DNA of 64,000 nt from Xenophilus sp. AP218F (GCA_002213445.1 NJIE01000003.1:1-64000); one strand, 5' to 3'. Counted from the first letter of the stretch, positions 39,000 through 58,754 are shown. The notes: generated by a model not told the origin, from the sequence alone. Numbers and translations: made by a program.

Positions 39000-39684
39000 T
39001 GCGGGCACCCTTTCTCATTTTCTTCTCGGGAGCGGCCGGGGTAGCCTGAACCTGACCCGGCTTCAGCTCGCCTTTGTATACCCATACCTTGATGCCGATG
39101 ATACCGTAGGTAGTCTTGGCTTCGGAGGTAGCGTAATCCACGTCGGCGCGCAGGGTATGCAGCGGCACGCGGCCTTCGCGGTACCATTCGCTACGAGCGA
39201 TGTCGATACCGTTCAGACGGCCGGAGGACATGATCTTGATGCCCTGGGCGCCCATACGCATGGCGTTCTGCATGGAACGCTTCATGGCGCGACGGAACAT
39301 CACGCGCTTTTCCAGCTGAGCGGCGATGCCGTCGGCGATGATTTGCGCGTCCAGTTCCGGCTTGCGAACTTCTTCGATGTTCACGTGAACCGGCACGCCC
39401 AGGCGCTTTTGCAGTTCTTGCTTCAGAACTTCAATGTCTTCGCCCTTCTTGCCGATCACAACACCCGGACGGGCGCTGTGAATGGTGATGCGAGCGGACT
39501 TGGCCGGACGTTCGATGGTTACACGGCCAACCGAAGCATGACCCAGACGCTTCTTCAGGAATTCGCGAACTTCGATATCCTGCTTCAGCATTTCCGGGAA
39601 GTTCTGCGAGGACGCGAACCACTTGGAAGACCAGTTTTTGTTAACGGCAAGACGGAATCCCGTCGGATGAATCTTCTGACCCAT
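38983..39684 (-). CDS. rpsC: 30S ribosomal protein S3
   Basis: 233 residues. It begins [23 protein letters not shown] domain contains [20 protein letters not shown], followed by the S3 C-terminal domain. It forms part of the mRNA entry helicase. Overlaps rplP. Confidence 0.98.
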   Translation of the reverse strand: MGQKIHPTGFRLAVNKNWSSKWFASSQNFPEMLKQDIEVREFLKKRLGHASVGRVTIERPAKSARITIHSARPGVVIGKKGEDIEVLKQELQKRLGVPVHVNIEEVRKPELDAQIIADGIAAQLEKRVMFRRAMKRSMQNAMRMGAQGIKIMSSGRLNGIDIARSEWYREGRVPLHTLRADVDYATSEAKTTYGIIGIKVWVYKGELKPGQVQATPAAPEKKMRKGARNAAAN

Positions 39685-39694
39685 TTCTTACCCC

Positions 39695-40024
39695 TTAATT
39701 GCCAACGGTCAACGAGATGTGGCAGGTCTGCTTTTCGATGCGGTTGCCACGACCCTTAGCACGGGCAGTGAAACGCTTCAGACTAGCGCCCTTGTCCACA
39801 AAGATGCTGGTGACACGCAGGGTGTCGATGTCAGCGCCTTCGTTGTGCTCGGCGTTAGCAATTGCAGATTCCAGCACTTTCTTGATGATTACCGCGCCCT
39901 TCTTCGGGGAGAAGGCCAGGATATTCAGAGCCTGGTCGACGGGCTTGCCGCGGACCAGATCGGCCACCAGGCGGCACTTTTGAGCCGACAGGCGAACACT
40001 TTTCAGATTTGCAGATACTTTCAT
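39695..40024 (-). CDS. rplV: 50S ribosomal protein L22
   Basis: 109 residues. The long beta-hairpin region ILRVTSIF-like ([32 protein letters not shown]) reaches into the exit tunnel. No insertion or deletion is apparent at the hairpin tip, where macrolide-resistance changes occur. Confidence 0.98.
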   Translation of the reverse strand: MKVSANLKSVRLSAQKCRLVADLVRGKPVDQALNILAFSPKKGAVIIKKVLESAIANAEHNEGADIDTLRVTSIFVDKGASLKRFTARAKGRGNRIEKQTCHISLTVGN

Positions 40025-40033
40025 CGCTTCACC

Positions 40034-40312
40034 TTACTTCTTCTTCGCCTTCTTATCGGCAGCATGGCCTTTGAAGGTGCGAGTCAGCGAGAATTCACCC
40101 AGTTTGTGGCCGACCATGTTTTCAGAAACATAGACGGGAACGTGAGTGCGACCGTTGTGTACAGCGATGGTCAAGCCAATGAAGTCCGGCAGGATGGTCG
40201 AACGACGCGACCAGGTCTTGATCGGACGCTTGTCGCTGGTTGCCCGCACCGCATCCACCTTCTTCAGGAGATGCAGATCGACGAACGGGCCTTTTTTCTG
40301 CGAACGTGCCAT
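40034..40312 (-). CDS. rpsS: 30S ribosomal protein S19
   Basis: 92 residues from the ATG at 40312 ([19 protein letters not shown]). A TTG two codons upstream is open but not family-like. S19 binds the 16S 3' domain with S13. Confidence 0.98.
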   Translation of the reverse strand: MARSQKKGPFVDLHLLKKVDAVRATSDKRPIKTWSRRSTILPDFIGLTIAVHNGRTHVPVYVSENMVGHKLGEFSLTRTFKGHAADKKAKKK

Positions 40313-40318
40313 TGTCAA

Positions 40319-41152
40319 TTACCCTTTGTTGGAATAGCGACGGCGTACGATCATGTTGTCGGTACGCTTGTTGCGACGGGTACGGAAGCCCTTAGTCGGA
40401 GTGCCCCACGGGCTAACCGGCACACGGCCTTCGCCAGTGCGACCTTCACCACCACCGTGCGGGTGGTCGATCGGGTTCATCGCCGTACCGCGAACGGTCG
40501 GACGGATGCCACGCCAACGAGTTGCACCAGCCTTGCCCAGCTTGCGCAGGGAATGCTCTTCGTTACCCACTTCACCAACGGTTGCACGGCAATCGACATG
40601 CACCAGGCGGATTTCGCCCGAACGCAGACGCAGCTGAGCGTAAACACCTTCACGGGCCAACAGCATCGCGGAAGCGCCAGCGGAACGAACCATCTGAGCG
40701 CCCTTGCCAGGCTGCAGTTCCACGCAGTGAATGGTGGTACCAACCGGAATGTTGCGGATCGGCAGGCAGTTGCCAGCCTTGATCGGCGCTTCCGGACCGG
40801 ACAGCAGTACGGCACCAGCCTTCACACCGCGCGGGGCGATGATGTAGCGACGTTCGCCATCGGCGTAGCACAACAGGGCGATGTGAGCGGTGCGGTTCGG
40901 GTCGTATTCGACGCGTTCCACCTTGGCCACGATGCCGTCCTTGTTGCGACGGAAGTCGATGATGCGATAGTTTTTCTTATGGCCACCACCGCGATGACGG
41001 GTAGTGATATGGCCATTGTTGTTACGGCCGCCGGTAGAGGATTTCTTCTCAACCAGGGCAGCGTGCGGAGCACCTTTGTGCAGGTCGGGATGAACGACCT
41101 TAACTACGGCACGGCGACCCGCGGAAGTCGGTTTTACCTTAACGATAGGCAT
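40319..41152 (-). CDS. rplB: 50S ribosomal protein L2
   Basis: 277 residues. It starts [19 protein letters not shown], and the C-terminal segment contains [14 protein letters not shown] with the conserved histidine linked to peptidyl-transferase function. It lies between rplW and rpsS. Confidence 0.98.
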   Translation of the reverse strand: MPIVKVKPTSAGRRAVVKVVHPDLHKGAPHAALVEKKSSTGGRNNNGHITTRHRGGGHKKNYRIIDFRRNKDGIVAKVERVEYDPNRTAHIALLCYADGERRYIIAPRGVKAGAVLLSGPEAPIKAGNCLPIRNIPVGTTIHCVELQPGKGAQMVRSAGASAMLLAREGVYAQLRLRSGEIRLVHVDCRATVGEVGNEEHSLRKLGKAGATRWRGIRPTVRGTAMNPIDHPHGGGEGRTGEGRVPVSPWGTPTKGFRTRRNKRTDNMIVRRRYSNKG

Positions 41153-41163
41153 GCTCTATCTCC

Positions 41164-41472
41164 TTACTCCGCAGCGGCCGGGGTAGCGGTCAGGTCGATT
41201 TCTTGACCTTCGACCAGGCTAACGTAGGCCTTTTTCCAGTCACTGCGACGACCGATGGAACGGCCGAAACGCTTAACCTTGCCCTTAACGTTCACGGTGG
41301 ATACGCCTTCAACCTTGACGTTGAACAGCATTTCAACCGCAGCCTTGATTTCCGGCTTGGTTGCGTTAGTGGCAACGCGGAACGCCATTTGCTGGTTCTT
41401 CTCAGCAATCATGGTGCTCTTTTCGGAAACAATCGGAGCAAGAATTACTTGCAACAGACGTTCTTGGTTCAT
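41164..41472 (-). CDS. rplW: 50S ribosomal protein L23
   Basis: 102 residues from the ATG at 41472, which overlaps the TGA of rplD (ATGA). L23 is the trigger-factor and SRP docking site at the tunnel exit. [24 protein letters not shown] is typical. Confidence 0.98.
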   Translation of the reverse strand: MNQERLLQVILAPIVSEKSTMIAEKNQQMAFRVATNATKPEIKAAVEMLFNVKVEGVSTVNVKGKVKRFGRSIGRRSDWKKAYVSLVEGQEIDLTATPAAAE

Positions 41473-42089
41473 GCCCACTGCTCCTCCAGTTGCTTCACGG
41501 CGTCGCGGGTGATCACGGTCTTCTTGAAGCGCAGCAGGCTGTACGGATCGGCCTGGATGGCTTCGATAACCAGCACGTTCGGCAGGTTACGCGAAGAGAG
41601 ATAGAGGTTTTCGTCCAGTTCGCCAGTGATGAACAGAGCTTGCTCCAGGCCCATCGGCTGAACGGTACCAACGAATTCCTTGGTTTTCGGGCTGGCAACA
41701 GACAGCTCGTCAACCACGATCAGGCGCTCGTCGCGCACCAGCTGCGACAGGATAGCTGCCATGCCGGCGCGGAACATCTTGCGGTTGATCTTCTGGGTGA
41801 AGTTCTCGTCCGGCTTGTTCGGGAAGGCACGGCCACCACCACGACGGTTCGGGGTGGAAGTCATACCGGCGCGAGCGTTACCAGTGCCCTTCTGACGGAA
41901 CGGCTTCTTGGTCGAGTGCTTCACTTCAGCACGAGTCAGCTGGGCGCGGTTGCCGCTACGAGCGTTCGCCAGGAACGCGGTAACAACTTGGTGCACCAGA
42001 GCTTCGTTGTATTCGCGGCCGAACAGGGATTCGGACACTTGCAGGCTACCAACAGCCTTGCCTTGGGTATTGATTACATTCAATTCCAT
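41469..42089 (-). CDS. rplD: 50S ribosomal protein L4
   Basis: 206 residues from the ATG at 42089, which overlaps the rplC TGA (TGATG). The tunnel-reaching loop holds [15 protein letters not shown]. In E. coli L4 represses and attenuates its own operon. An intrinsic terminator upstream of rplC makes a comparable control conceivable here. Confidence 0.98.
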   Translation of the reverse strand: MELNVINTQGKAVGSLQVSESLFGREYNEALVHQVVTAFLANARSGNRAQLTRAEVKHSTKKPFRQKGTGNARAGMTSTPNRRGGGRAFPNKPDENFTQKINRKMFRAGMAAILSQLVRDERLIVVDELSVASPKTKEFVGTVQPMGLEQALFITGELDENLYLSSRNLPNVLVIEAIQADPYSLLRFKKTVITRDAVKQLEEQWA

Positions 42090-42733
42090 CACGCACCCGC
42101 CTTCACGCTAGGACGCACGACTACGTCGCCGTTCTTGGCACCCGGGACTGCGCCCTTAACCAGGATCAGCTGACGCTCGGCATCAACACGAACGATCTCG
42201 AGGCACTGAACCGTGCTCTTGACGTTACCGTACTGACCGGCCATGCGCTTACCCGGGAAAACGCGACCCGGATCTTGAGCCTGACCGATGGAACCCGGCG
42301 TATTGTGCGAACGCGAGTTGCCATGGGAAGCACGATTGGAAGAGAAGTTGTGACGCTTGATCACGCCGGAGAAGCCCTTACCCTTGGAGGTGCCGGTTAC
42401 ATCAACCAGTTGACCAACGGTGAAGATTTCAACAGCGATGGCATCGCCCGGCTTGTAGCTGGACAGATCGGCTGCCGGCAGAGCGAACTCGACCAGACCC
42501 AGACCTGCTTCAACGCCAGCCTTGGCGAAGTGGCCAGCATCGGCCTTATTTACACGATTGGCCTTTTTGGAGCCAAAAGTTACCTGGACGGCGGAGTAGC
42601 CGTCGGTTTCAGCGGTTTTGATTTGTGTGACGCGGTTAGCGGACATGTCCAGCACAGTTACCGGGATGGTTGCACCATCTTCAGCAAAAATGCGGGTCAT
42701 GCCGACTTTGCGACCGACAAGACCTAAACTCAT
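42089..42733 (-). CDS. rplC: 50S ribosomal protein L3
   Basis: 214 residues from the ATG at 42733 ([20 protein letters not shown]), which has AAAGGAAATAAAC upstream; the 17-codon upstream extension is leader. The peptidyl-transferase-reaching loop contains [16 protein letters not shown]. It is separated from rpsJ by an intrinsic terminator and a promoter. Confidence 0.98.
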   Translation of the reverse strand: MSLGLVGRKVGMTRIFAEDGATIPVTVLDMSANRVTQIKTAETDGYSAVQVTFGSKKANRVNKADAGHFAKAGVEAGLGLVEFALPAADLSSYKPGDAIAVEIFTVGQLVDVTGTSKGKGFSGVIKRHNFSSNRASHGNSRSHNTPGSIGQAQDPGRVFPGKRMAGQYGNVKSTVQCLEIVRVDAERQLILVKGAVPGAKNGDVVVRPSVKAGA

Positions 42734-42775
42734 GTTTATTTCCTTTTGCAGGCGCCGATTACGATTGACCGGCAT

Positions 42776-42814
42776 AAAAAACAAAAGCGGACTCGCCAGA
42801 ATGGCGAGTCCGCT
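42776..42814 (-). terminator. Intrinsic terminator between rpsJ and rplC
   Basis: A 12-bp perfect stem (AGCGGACTCGCC 42786-42797 with its complement 42803-42814) has a five-base loop. On the minus strand it runs into TTTTGTTTTTT. It follows the tuf-rpsJ genes and precedes rplC by 43 bases. Confidence 0.9.
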
Positions 42815-42844
42815 AATGTATCACAGAAAATTCAAGAATCGCAA
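42815..42844 (-). promoter_or_regulatory. Predicted rplC promoter abutting the terminator
   Basis: On the minus strand TTGCGA (42839-42844), 18 bp, TACATT (42815-42820). The start would be near 42808, inside the 5' arm of the terminator stem. Confidence 0.55.
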
Positions 42845-42876
42845 GCACTTAGCTCGCAACTCTCGCATTTCAGCGA

Positions 42877-43188
42877 TTACTGCAGCTTGATTTCCACATC
42901 CACGCCAGCCGGCAGGTCGAGCTTCATCAGAGCATCGACAGTCTTGTCGGTCGGGTCAACGATGTCCATCAGACGCAGGTGAGTACGGATTTCCAGCTGG
43001 TCGCGGGAGGTCTTGTTCACGTGCGGAGAACGCAGCACGTTGAAACGCTCGATTTTGGTCGGCAGCGGAACCGGGCCCTTGACAACGGCGCCGGTGCGCT
43101 TGGCGGTTTCAACGATTTCCTGAGCGGAACGATCGATCAGGTTGTAATCGAACGCCTTCAGGCGGATGCGGATTTTCTGGCTCGACAT
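42877..43188 (-). CDS. rpsJ: 30S ribosomal protein S10 / NusE
   Basis: 103 residues: [29 protein letters not shown], then [18 protein letters not shown]. It is both a 30S head protein and the NusE antitermination factor that binds NusG. It sits directly after tuf, and a terminator cuts it off from rplC, so here it behaves as the last gene of the str operon. Confidence 0.98.
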   Translation of the reverse strand: MSSQKIRIRLKAFDYNLIDRSAQEIVETAKRTGAVVKGPVPLPTKIERFNVLRSPHVNKTSRDQLEIRTHLRLMDIVDPTDKTVDALMKLDLPAGVDVEIKLQ

Positions 43189-43205
43189 TGAAATCTCCGA
43201 TCCGG

Positions 43206-44396
<1,191 letters not shown>

Positions 44397-44434
44397 TTTG
44401 CAAAATTCCTTAATTAAAGAACATTAGATCGGGA

Positions 44435-44463
44435 CTGGCCGGTCCTTGATCGAAGCCGGCCAG
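44435..44463 (-). other. Hairpin in the fusA-tufA gap
   Basis: CTGGCCGG and CCGGCCAG form an eight-bp stem around a 13-base loop, just after the fusA stop. No U tract follows, so it is more likely an RNA-processing or stability element than a terminator. Confidence 0.4.
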
Positions 44464-44475
44464 CCTCAGCGCGCA

Positions 44476-46572
44476 TTACTTCTTGGCGGCCATTACGGCT
44501 TCAGCAACATGCTTCGGAGCCTCGGAGTAGTGCTTGAACTCCATGGAGTAGGTAGCACGGCCCTGGGTCGCGGAACGCAGGTCGGTGGAGTAACCGAACA
44601 TCTCGGCCAGCGGTACTTCGGCCTTGATCTTCTTGCCACCCAGACCGTCATCGTCCATGCCTTGAACCATGCCGCGGCGACGGTTCAGGTCGCCCATCAC
44701 GTCACCCATGTACTCTTCCGGAGTTTCCACTTCCACGGCCATCATCGGCTCGAGGATGCACGGACCGGCGCGACGCATGGCTTCCTTGAATGCCAGCGAG
44801 CCTGCCAGTTCGAACGCGATCTGCGAGGAGTCGACGTCGTGGTAGGAACCGAAGGTCAGGCGAACGGTTACGTCCACCACCGGGAAGCCGGCGAGGATAC
44901 CGTTGTTCAGGGTGTTCTGAATACCCTTGTCTACCGACGGGATGAATTCGCGCGGAATCACGCCGCCCTTGATCTCGTCGATGAACTTGTAGCCATTGCC
45001 TTCGCCGGACGGTTCCAGCGTGATGACGGCGTGGCCGTACTGGCCCTTACCACCGGACTGCTTGACGTGCTTGCCTTCCACGTCGGTAACGGTCTTGGTG
45101 ATGGTTTCGCGGTAGGCCACTTGCGGCGCGCCGACGTTGGCTTCAACGCCGAATTCGCGACGCATGCGGTCCACCAGGATTTCCAGGTGCAGCTCGCCCA
45201 TGCCGGAGATGATGGTCTGACCGGATTCTTCGTCGGTGCGCACGCGGAACGACGGGTCTTCCTTGGCCAGGCGGTTCAGGGCAACGCCCATCTTCTCCTG
45301 GTCAGCCTTGGTCTTCGGTTCAACGGCAACGTGAATCACCGGATCCGGGAATTCCATGCGCTCCAGAATGATCGGAGCGTCAACGGCGCACAGGGTCTCA
45401 CCAGTGGTGACTTCCTTCAGGCCGATGGCGGCAGCGATGTCGCCGGCGCGCACTTCTTCGATTTCCTTGCGGTCGTTGGCGTGCATCTGCACGATACGGC
45501 CGATGCGTTCCTTCTTGCCCTTCACCGAGTTCAGCACGGTGTCGCCGGACTGAACCACGCCGGAGTAGACGCGGAAGAAGGTCAGCTGACCCACGTACGG
45601 GTCGTTCATCAGCTTGAACGCCAGAGCCGAGAACGGCTCTTCGTCCGCAGCGTGACGCTCGGCTTCGACGCCGTCCATTTCGCCCTTGATGGACGGAACT
45701 TCGGTCGGCGACGGCAGCAGTTCGATCACGGCGTCCAGCATGCGCTGTACGCCCTTGTTCTTGAACGCGGAGCCGCACAGCATCGGCTGGATTTCGCACT
45801 TCAGAGTACGCTCGCGCAGACCCTTGATGATTTCCTCTTCGGAGAGCTCGCCCTCTTCCAGGTACTTGTTCATCATGTCTTCGGTGGCTTCGGCGGCAGC
45901 CTCAACCATCTTCTCGCGCCACTCTTCGGCAACGGACACCAGGTCAGCCGGGATTTCGCCGTATTCGAACTTCATGCCTTGCGAAGCCTCGTCCCAGATG
46001 ATCGCTTTCATCTTCAGGAGGTCGACTACGCCGGTGAAGCCGTCTTCAGCGCCGATCGGCACGACGATGGGCACCGGATTGCCGCGCAGACGGGTTTTCA
46101 CCTGATCTACGGCGCGGAAGAAGTTGGCGCCCTGACGGTCCATCTTGTTCACGAAGGCAATACGCGGAACCTTGTACTTGTTAGCCTGACGCCATACGGT
46201 TTCAGACTGCGGCTGCACGCCGCCCACAGCGCAGTACACCATCACGGCGCCGTCCAGAACGCGCATGGAACGCTCTACCTCGATGGTAAAGTCCACGTGT
46301 CCCGGGGTGTCGATGATGTTGAAGCGGTGCTCCGGGAACTGCATGGCCATACCTTTCCAGAAGGTAGTGGTCGCAGCGGAGGTGATCGTGATGCCACGCT
46401 CCTGTTCCTGCTCCATCCAGTCCATGGTGGCGGCGCCGTCGTGCACTTCACCGATTTTGTGGTTTACGCCGGTGTAAAACAGAATACGTTCAGTAGTCGT
46501 CGTCTTACCAGCGTCAATGTGAGCGGAAATACCGATATTACGGTAGCGCTCAATGGGGGTTTTCCGTGCCAC
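44476..46572 (-). CDS. fusA: Elongation factor G
   Basis: 698 residues, the translocation GTPase. G-domain motifs are [22 protein letters not shown] and NKMDRQGA, followed by domains II-V. It uses a GTG start at 46572, with AAGGTG upstream. It lies in the str operon between rpsG and tufA. Confidence 0.98.
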   Translation of the reverse strand: MARKTPIERYRNIGISAHIDAGKTTTTERILFYTGVNHKIGEVHDGAATMDWMEQEQERGITITSAATTTFWKGMAMQFPEHRFNIIDTPGHVDFTIEVERSMRVLDGAVMVYCAVGGVQPQSETVWRQANKYKVPRIAFVNKMDRQGANFFRAVDQVKTRLRGNPVPIVVPIGAEDGFTGVVDLLKMKAIIWDEASQGMKFEYGEIPADLVSVAEEWREKMVEAAAEATEDMMNKYLEEGELSEEEIIKGLRERTLKCEIQPMLCGSAFKNKGVQRMLDAVIELLPSPTEVPSIKGEMDGVEAERHAADEEPFSALAFKLMNDPYVGQLTFFRVYSGVVQSGDTVLNSVKGKKERIGRIVQMHANDRKEIEEVRAGDIAAAIGLKEVTTGETLCAVDAPIILERMEFPDPVIHVAVEPKTKADQEKMGVALNRLAKEDPSFRVRTDEESGQTIISGMGELHLEILVDRMRREFGVEANVGAPQVAYRETITKTVTDVEGKHVKQSGGKGQYGHAVITLEPSGEGNGYKFIDEIKGGVIPREFIPSVDKGIQNTLNNGILAGFPVVDVTVRLTFGSYHDVDSSQIAFELAGSLAFKEAMRRAGPCILEPMMAVEVETPEEYMGDVMGDLNRRRGMVQGMDDDGLGGKKIKAEVPLAEMFGYSTDLRSATQGRATYSMEFKHYSEAPKHVAEAVMAAKK

Positions 46573-46599
46573 GGTTTACACCTTAATGAGTGAACTAGC

Positions 46600-47070
46600 T
46601 TAGAAACGGAAGTGCGAGAAGGCCTTGTTGGCCTCTGCCATGCGGTGCACTTCGTCACGCTTCTTCATCGCGCCGCCACGGCCTTCAGCCGCGTCGAGCA
46701 ATTCGCCAGCCAGGCGCAGGTCCATGGACTTCTCGCCGCGCTTGCGAGCGGCGTCGCGCAGCCAGCGCATGGCCAGAGCCATGCGACGGGACGGGCGGAC
46801 TTCAACAGGAACTTGATAGTTTGCACCGCCAACGCGGCGGCTCTTCACTTCCACCACCGGCTTGGCGTTGGACAGTGCGGCGTTGAACACTTCCAGAGCG
46901 TTCTTGCCGGATTTCTTTTCGATCTGGGCCAGAGCGCCGTAGATGATGCGTTCGGCGACAGACTTCTTGCCGTCGATCATTACGACGTTCATGAATTTGG
47001 AGAGATCCTGGGAACCGAACTTCGGATCCGGCAGAATTTCACGCTTGGGGACTTCTCTGCGTCTTGGCAT
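46600..47070 (-). CDS. rpsG: 30S ribosomal protein S7
   Basis: 156 residues beginning [20 protein letters not shown]. It nucleates the 30S head, and in E. coli it represses str translation by binding the rpsL-rpsG gap. The corresponding gap here is 109 bases (annotated separately). Confidence 0.98.
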   Translation of the reverse strand: MPRRREVPKREILPDPKFGSQDLSKFMNVVMIDGKKSVAERIIYGALAQIEKKSGKNALEVFNAALSNAKPVVEVKSRRVGGANYQVPVEVRPSRRMALAMRWLRDAARKRGEKSMDLRLAGELLDAAEGRGGAMKKRDEVHRMAEANKAFSHFRF

Positions 47071-47179
47071 GTTACTTCCTTAGATTATTCAGTTGAGCTT
47101 TGGCTCATGACTACCCAACGGAGCAGTCACTTACTAGACGACCCTGAGTGTTGATTAGGCCGCCCTGAGTACATCCCAA
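47071..47179 (-). promoter_or_regulatory. rpsL-rpsG intercistronic region, candidate S7 repressor site
   Basis: The transcript contains two imperfect direct repeats (ACTCAGGGCGGCCTA and ACTCAGGGTCGTCTA). Two hairpins follow (TGACTGC...GTAGTCA and GAGC-CAAA-GCTC), ahead of AAGGA and the rpsG ATG. E. coli has its S7 operator at this place. Equivalence is inferred from position only. Confidence 0.35.
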
Positions 47180-47551
47180 TTACTTAGGACGCTTGGCACC
47201 GTACTTGGAACGAGCCTGCTTGCGGTCTTTCACGCCAGCGGTATCCAGGGAGCCGCGAACGGTGTGGTAGCGAACACCCGGCAAGTCCTTGACACGACCG
47301 CCGCGCAGCAGCACTACGGAGTGCTCTTGCAGGTTGTGGCCTTCACCGCCGATGTACGAAATCACTTCGAAACCGTTGGTCAGACGTACCTTGCACACTT
47401 TACGCAGAGCCGAGTTCGGCTTCTTCGGAGTGGTGGTGTAAACACGGGTGCACACGCCACGCTTCTGCGGGCAGGCTTCCAGCGCAGGCACCTTGCTCTT
47501 CGCCTTGATGGCGACGCGGCCCTTGCGAACGAGTTGGTTAATGGTTGGCAT
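47180..47551 (-). CDS. rpsL: 30S ribosomal protein S12
   Basis: 123 residues. The decoding-centre loops are wild type: K43 in [12 protein letters not shown] and K88 in [12 protein letters not shown], so no streptomycin-resistance change is present. It is first in the str operon and has a strong promoter at 47611-47640. Confidence 0.98.
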   Translation of the reverse strand: MPTINQLVRKGRVAIKAKSKVPALEACPQKRGVCTRVYTTTPKKPNSALRKVCKVRLTNGFEVISYIGGEGHNLQEHSVVLLRGGRVKDLPGVRYHTVRGSLDTAGVKDRKQARSKYGAKRPK

Positions 47552-47610
47552 TACTATCAGTTCCTAGTTGAAGCTCCCCAGAGGCAACACGCCTCCAGAA
47601 AGGACGGAGG

Positions 47611-47640
47611 ATTATATTTTAGTCAACGGCTTAGCGTCAA
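47611..47640 (-). promoter_or_regulatory. Predicted str-operon promoter
   Basis: On the minus strand TTGACG (47635-47640), 18 bp, TATAAT (47611-47616). It starts directly after the rpoC terminator hairpin. A short CCTCC/GGAGG hairpin lies at the predicted 5' end of the transcript. Confidence 0.75.
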
Positions 47641-47691
47641 TGAAAACAACGCCGCTCTATCACCTTAACCGTTGATAGAGCGGCGTTTTTT
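47641..47691 (-). terminator. Terminator of the rpoBC unit
   Basis: A 15-bp perfect stem (47648-47662 with 47673-47687) has a ten-base loop. On the minus strand it is followed by GTTTT; on the plus strand by a T7 tract. It lies 25 bases after the rpoC stop. Confidence 0.85.
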
Positions 47692-47716
47692 CAACACCTA
47701 CAGCTGAAAACGCGAA

Positions 47717-51904
<4,188 letters not shown>

Positions 51905-51957
51905 TGCGTCTCCAGTCAGGGGACAGGCGCGGCGTCATGCCGCGCCCAATTACCCAA

Positions 51958-56133
<4,176 letters not shown>

Positions 56134-56239
56134 AGAGTCTCCATCGAGGTGGGGTGGCGCAAGAAACCAAAAGTCAGCAGCCACGCCGAGTAATTGCTGG
56201 CTTTTACCTTCTTCGTTTCGGCCAACTACAAGCGCAATA

Positions 56240-56265
56240 AGGCTGGCGGATTTCTCCGCCAGCCT
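56240..56265 (-). terminator. Attenuator hairpin between rplL and rpoB
   Basis: An 11-bp perfect stem (AGGCTGGCGGA / TCCGCCAGCCT) has a four-base loop. On the minus strand it is followed by TATTG, a poor U tract, so partial termination is expected, as at the equivalent E. coli site. Confidence 0.65.
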
Positions 56266-56287
56266 CACCCTCTTTTTTCAAAGAAGA

Positions 56288-56659
56288 TTATTTGATTTCA
56301 GCCTTGGCACCGGCTTCGGTCAGTTGCTTCAGGATGTCCTCGGCTTCAGCCTTGGCCACGCCTTCCTTCACGTTCTTCGGAGCGCCGTCTACCAGATCCT
56401 TGGCTTCTTTCAGGCCCAGGCCGGTGATTGCGCGAACAACCTTGATCACGCCAACCTTGTTGTCGCCGGCGGAAGCCAGAACAACGTCGAACTCGGTCTT
56501 TTCTTCAGCAGCGGCTGCGCCGGCGCCGGCCGGGCCAGCAACAGCTACAGCAGCGGCGGAAACGCCGAACTTCTCTTCGAACGCCTTAACCAGGTCGTTC
56601 AGTTCCATCACGGTCAGACCAGCAACGGCCTCGAGGATGTCTTCTTTGGTGATTGCCAT
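56288..56659 (-). CDS. rplL: 50S ribosomal protein L7/L12
   Basis: 123 residues. An N-terminal dimerisation domain ([20 protein letters not shown]) and Ala/Gly hinge ([13 protein letters not shown]) precede the globular factor-binding domain ([29 protein letters not shown]). It forms the flexible stalk with L10 and is 36 bp after rplJ. Confidence 0.98.
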   Translation of the reverse strand: MAITKEDILEAVAGLTVMELNDLVKAFEEKFGVSAAAVAVAGPAGAGAAAAEEKTEFDVVLASAGDNKVGVIKVVRAITGLGLKEAKDLVDGAPKNVKEGVAKAEAEDILKQLTEAGAKAEIK

Positions 56660-56695
56660 GTGAAAATCTCCTGAATTCTATAAGAATCAAATAAG

Positions 56696-57193
56696 TTAAG
56701 CGGCTTCGGCTTGCTTCTTGTCGGACAGGGCGGCCAGCGCGCGGGCGAAGCCAGCGACCGGAGCCTGCATAACGTAGAGAAGCTTGGACAGCAGTTCTTC
56801 GCGGCTCGGGATGGACGCGAGCTCAGCAACCTGAGCGGCGTTCATTACCTGGCCATCGTAAGAACCGGCCTTGACGATGATCTTGTCGTCAGCCTTGGCA
56901 AATTGATGCAGCACCTTGGCAGCAGCAACCGGGTCGGCGGAAATACCGTAAACCAGCGGGCCGACCATTTGGTCAGCCAGAGCGGCGAACGGAGTGCCTT
57001 CCACAGCACGGCGCACCAGCGTGTTCTTCAGAACGCGCAGGTATACGCCATTCTCGCGCGCCTGAGCGCGGAGTTTGGTCATGCTGCTTACCTCGATGCC
57101 CCGATATTCAGCGATAACGAGGGTCTGAGCAGCTGCCAGTTGAGCAGCGACTTCAGCTACGACCGCCTTTTTATCTTCGATATTGAGACTCAA
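56696..57193 (-). CDS. rplJ: 50S ribosomal protein L10
   Basis: 165 residues beginning [19 protein letters not shown]. The start codon is TTG at 57193, supported by a perfect AGGAGG six bases upstream; no in-frame ATG fits the family N-terminus. L10 anchors L7/L12 and in other bacteria represses its own mRNA by binding the leader. Here that leader is interrupted by tRNA-Thr (57280-57354). Confidence 0.98.
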   Translation of the reverse strand: MSLNIEDKKAVVAEVAAQLAAAQTLVIAEYRGIEVSSMTKLRAQARENGVYLRVLKNTLVRRAVEGTPFAALADQMVGPLVYGISADPVAAAKVLHQFAKADDKIIVKAGSYDGQVMNAAQVAELASIPSREELLSKLLYVMQAPVAGFARALAALSDKKQAEAA

Positions 57194-57215
57194 GGTCTAC
57201 CTCCTAGACTGAAAT

Positions 57216-57237
57216 GAAGCGAAAGGATTTTCGCTTC
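57216..57237 (-). promoter_or_regulatory. Hairpin before the rplJ ribosome site
   Basis: GAAGCGAAA and TTTCGCTTC form a nine-bp stem with a GGAT/ATCC loop, 12 bases upstream of AGGAGG. It lies in the 86-base stretch between the tRNA 3' end and the TTG start. Confidence 0.55.
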
Positions 57238-57279
57238 GCTTTGCAGCGGCGACCAGCATCAGGAGACATCATAAAAGAC

Positions 57280-57354
<75 letters not shown>

Positions 57355-57372
57355 TTTTGAACTTTTCAGAAG

Positions 57373-57450
57373 CCTGTTCGGGTACACCATCTGCGTAGGA
57401 TGCTGATTGCTGAACCAGCCAATCGGCGATTAAGCCTTGCGGCACCTACG
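57373..57450 (-). ncRNA. Ribosomal protein L10 leader (rplJ autoregulatory element)
   Basis: The minus-strand RNA has a CGTAGG (57445-57450)/CCTACG (57394-57399) stem enclosing GCTTAAT (57429-57435). It is followed by CAGATGGTGTACCCGAAC. These elements and their order agree with the L10-leader family as I remember it from Pseudomonas and other proteobacteria. In the window it lies before tRNA-Thr and not next to rplJ. Confidence 0.75.
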
Positions 57451-57464
57451 GTCTTTGACAATCC

Positions 57465-57513
57465 GGCAGGCGAACCTGCCAGCCCAAAGCCTTGGCAGGG
57501 CGGCGAACCGCCC
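57465..57513 (-). other. Two UUCG-capped hairpins after rplA
   Basis: GGGCGG-TTCG-CCGCCC (57498-57513) and GGCAGG-TTCG-CCTGCC (57465-57480) follow the rplA stop in tandem on the minus strand. Neither has a U tract. They probably protect the rplKA 3' end or fold the leader. Confidence 0.6.
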
Positions 57514-57532
57514 CGCCGAAACTCCGCAGCGC

Positions 57533-58228
57533 TTAGGCGCTGATGGAGTTGGTATCTACGCGAGCGCCGATACCCATGGTGCTGGATACGGCGATCTTTT
57601 TCAGATACACGCCCTTGGAAGCGGCCGGCTTGGCTTTCACCAGGGCATCAACCAGAGCGGAGAAGTTTTCACGCAGAGCTTCGACTTCGAAGGAAGCGCG
57701 ACCGATGGTGGCGTGGATGATACCAGCCTTGTCGGTACGGTACTGAACCTGACCGGCCTTGGCGTTCTTCACAGCCTCGGCGACGTTCGGGGTAACCGTG
57801 CCAACCTTCGGGTTCGGCATCAGGCCGCGCGGGCCCAGGATCTGACCCAGCTGACCTACGACGCGCATCGCATCCGGGGAGGCGATCACGATGTCGAAGT
57901 CCAGGTTGCCGGCCTTTACTTGCTCGGCCAGGTCGTCGAAACCGACCACTTCAGCGCCGGCAGCCTTGGCGGCTTCGGCGTTGGCGCCTTGAGCGAATAC
58001 GGCAACGCGTACGGACTTGCCGGTACCGCGCGGCAGAACCACGGAACCACGAACCACTTGGTCGGATTTACGCGGATCCACGCCCAGATTCACGGCGATA
58101 TCGATGGATTCGTCGAACTTGGCAGTTGCGGCGGCCTTGACCAGGGAGATCGCTTCTTCAACAGCGTACAGCTTGTTGCGATCAACGGTAGCCTTCAGAG
58201 CTTGCATGCGCTTGGAAACCTTAGCCAT
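57533..58228 (-). CDS. rplA: 50S ribosomal protein L1
   Basis: 231 residues: [26 protein letters not shown], with the conserved [17 protein letters not shown] and [16 protein letters not shown]1 forms the mobile stalk over the E site and in E. coli represses the rplKA mRNA. It directly follows rplK. Confidence 0.98.
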   Translation of the reverse strand: MAKVSKRMQALKATVDRNKLYAVEEAISLVKAAATAKFDESIDIAVNLGVDPRKSDQVVRGSVVLPRGTGKSVRVAVFAQGANAEAAKAAGAEVVGFDDLAEQVKAGNLDFDIVIASPDAMRVVGQLGQILGPRGLMPNPKVGTVTPNVAEAVKNAKAGQVQYRTDKAGIIHATIGRASFEVEALRENFSALVDALVKAKPAASKGVYLKKIAVSSTMGIGARVDTNSISA

Positions 58229-58660
58229 TTACACGCCCTCCACTTCCAGACCCATCGAGCGGGCGGAGCCGGCGATGGTGCGAACAGCGGCGTCCAGATC
58301 GGCAGCGGTCAGATCCGGCTGCTTGGTCTTGGCGATTTCTTCCAGCTGAGCGCGAGTTACCTTGCCAACCTTGTCCACGTGAGCCTTGGCGGAGCCGGAC
58401 TTGATGCCAGCAGCCTTCTTCAGCAGGAAGGTCGCCGGCGGCGTCTTCATGGTGAAGGTGAAGGACTTGTCCGCGTAGGCGGTGATCACAACCGGAATCG
58501 GCATGCCCGGTTCCATGCCCTGGGTTTGAGCATTGAACGCCTTGCAGAATTCCATGATGTTCAGACCACGCTGACCCAGAGCCGGACCGATCGGAGGAGA
58601 CGGATTGGCCTTGCCAGCGGCTACTTGCAGCTTGATATAGCCGACAATTTTCTTTGCCAC
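58229..58660 (-). CDS. rplK: 50S ribosomal protein L11
   Basis: 143 residues, with a GTG start at 58660 and AGGAG eight bases upstream. The proline-rich N-terminal domain ([26 protein letters not shown]) is the thiostrepton and RelA-linked site. First gene after the L11 promoter. Confidence 0.98.
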   Translation of the reverse strand: MAKKIVGYIKLQVAAGKANPSPPIGPALGQRGLNIMEFCKAFNAQTQGMEPGMPIPVVITAYADKSFTFTMKTPPATFLLKKAAGIKSGSAKAHVDKVGKVTRAQLEEIAKTKQPDLTAADLDAAVRTIAGSARSMGLEVEGV

Positions 58661-58725
58661 GATTAAAACTCCTAAAGCGGGTGTAACGCGAACCGGAGGA
58701 TTCGCTTCCCAGACGAAAGCGCAGA

Positions 58726-58754
58726 ATTATATACGCTTCCAACCACACTGCCAA
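58726..58754 (-). promoter_or_regulatory. Predicted L11-operon promoter
   Basis: On the minus strand TTGGCA (58749-58754), 17 bp, TATAAT (58726-58731). Start near 58719, about 58 bases before rplK. It would drive rplKA, the L10 leader, tRNA-Thr, rplJL and, by readthrough, rpoBC. Confidence 0.75.

Noticed and set aside
57465-57513. UUCG hairpins after rplA as rho-independent terminators
   Set aside because: Stable stems, but no U tract follows either, and the region continues into an L10 leader that must be transcribed.
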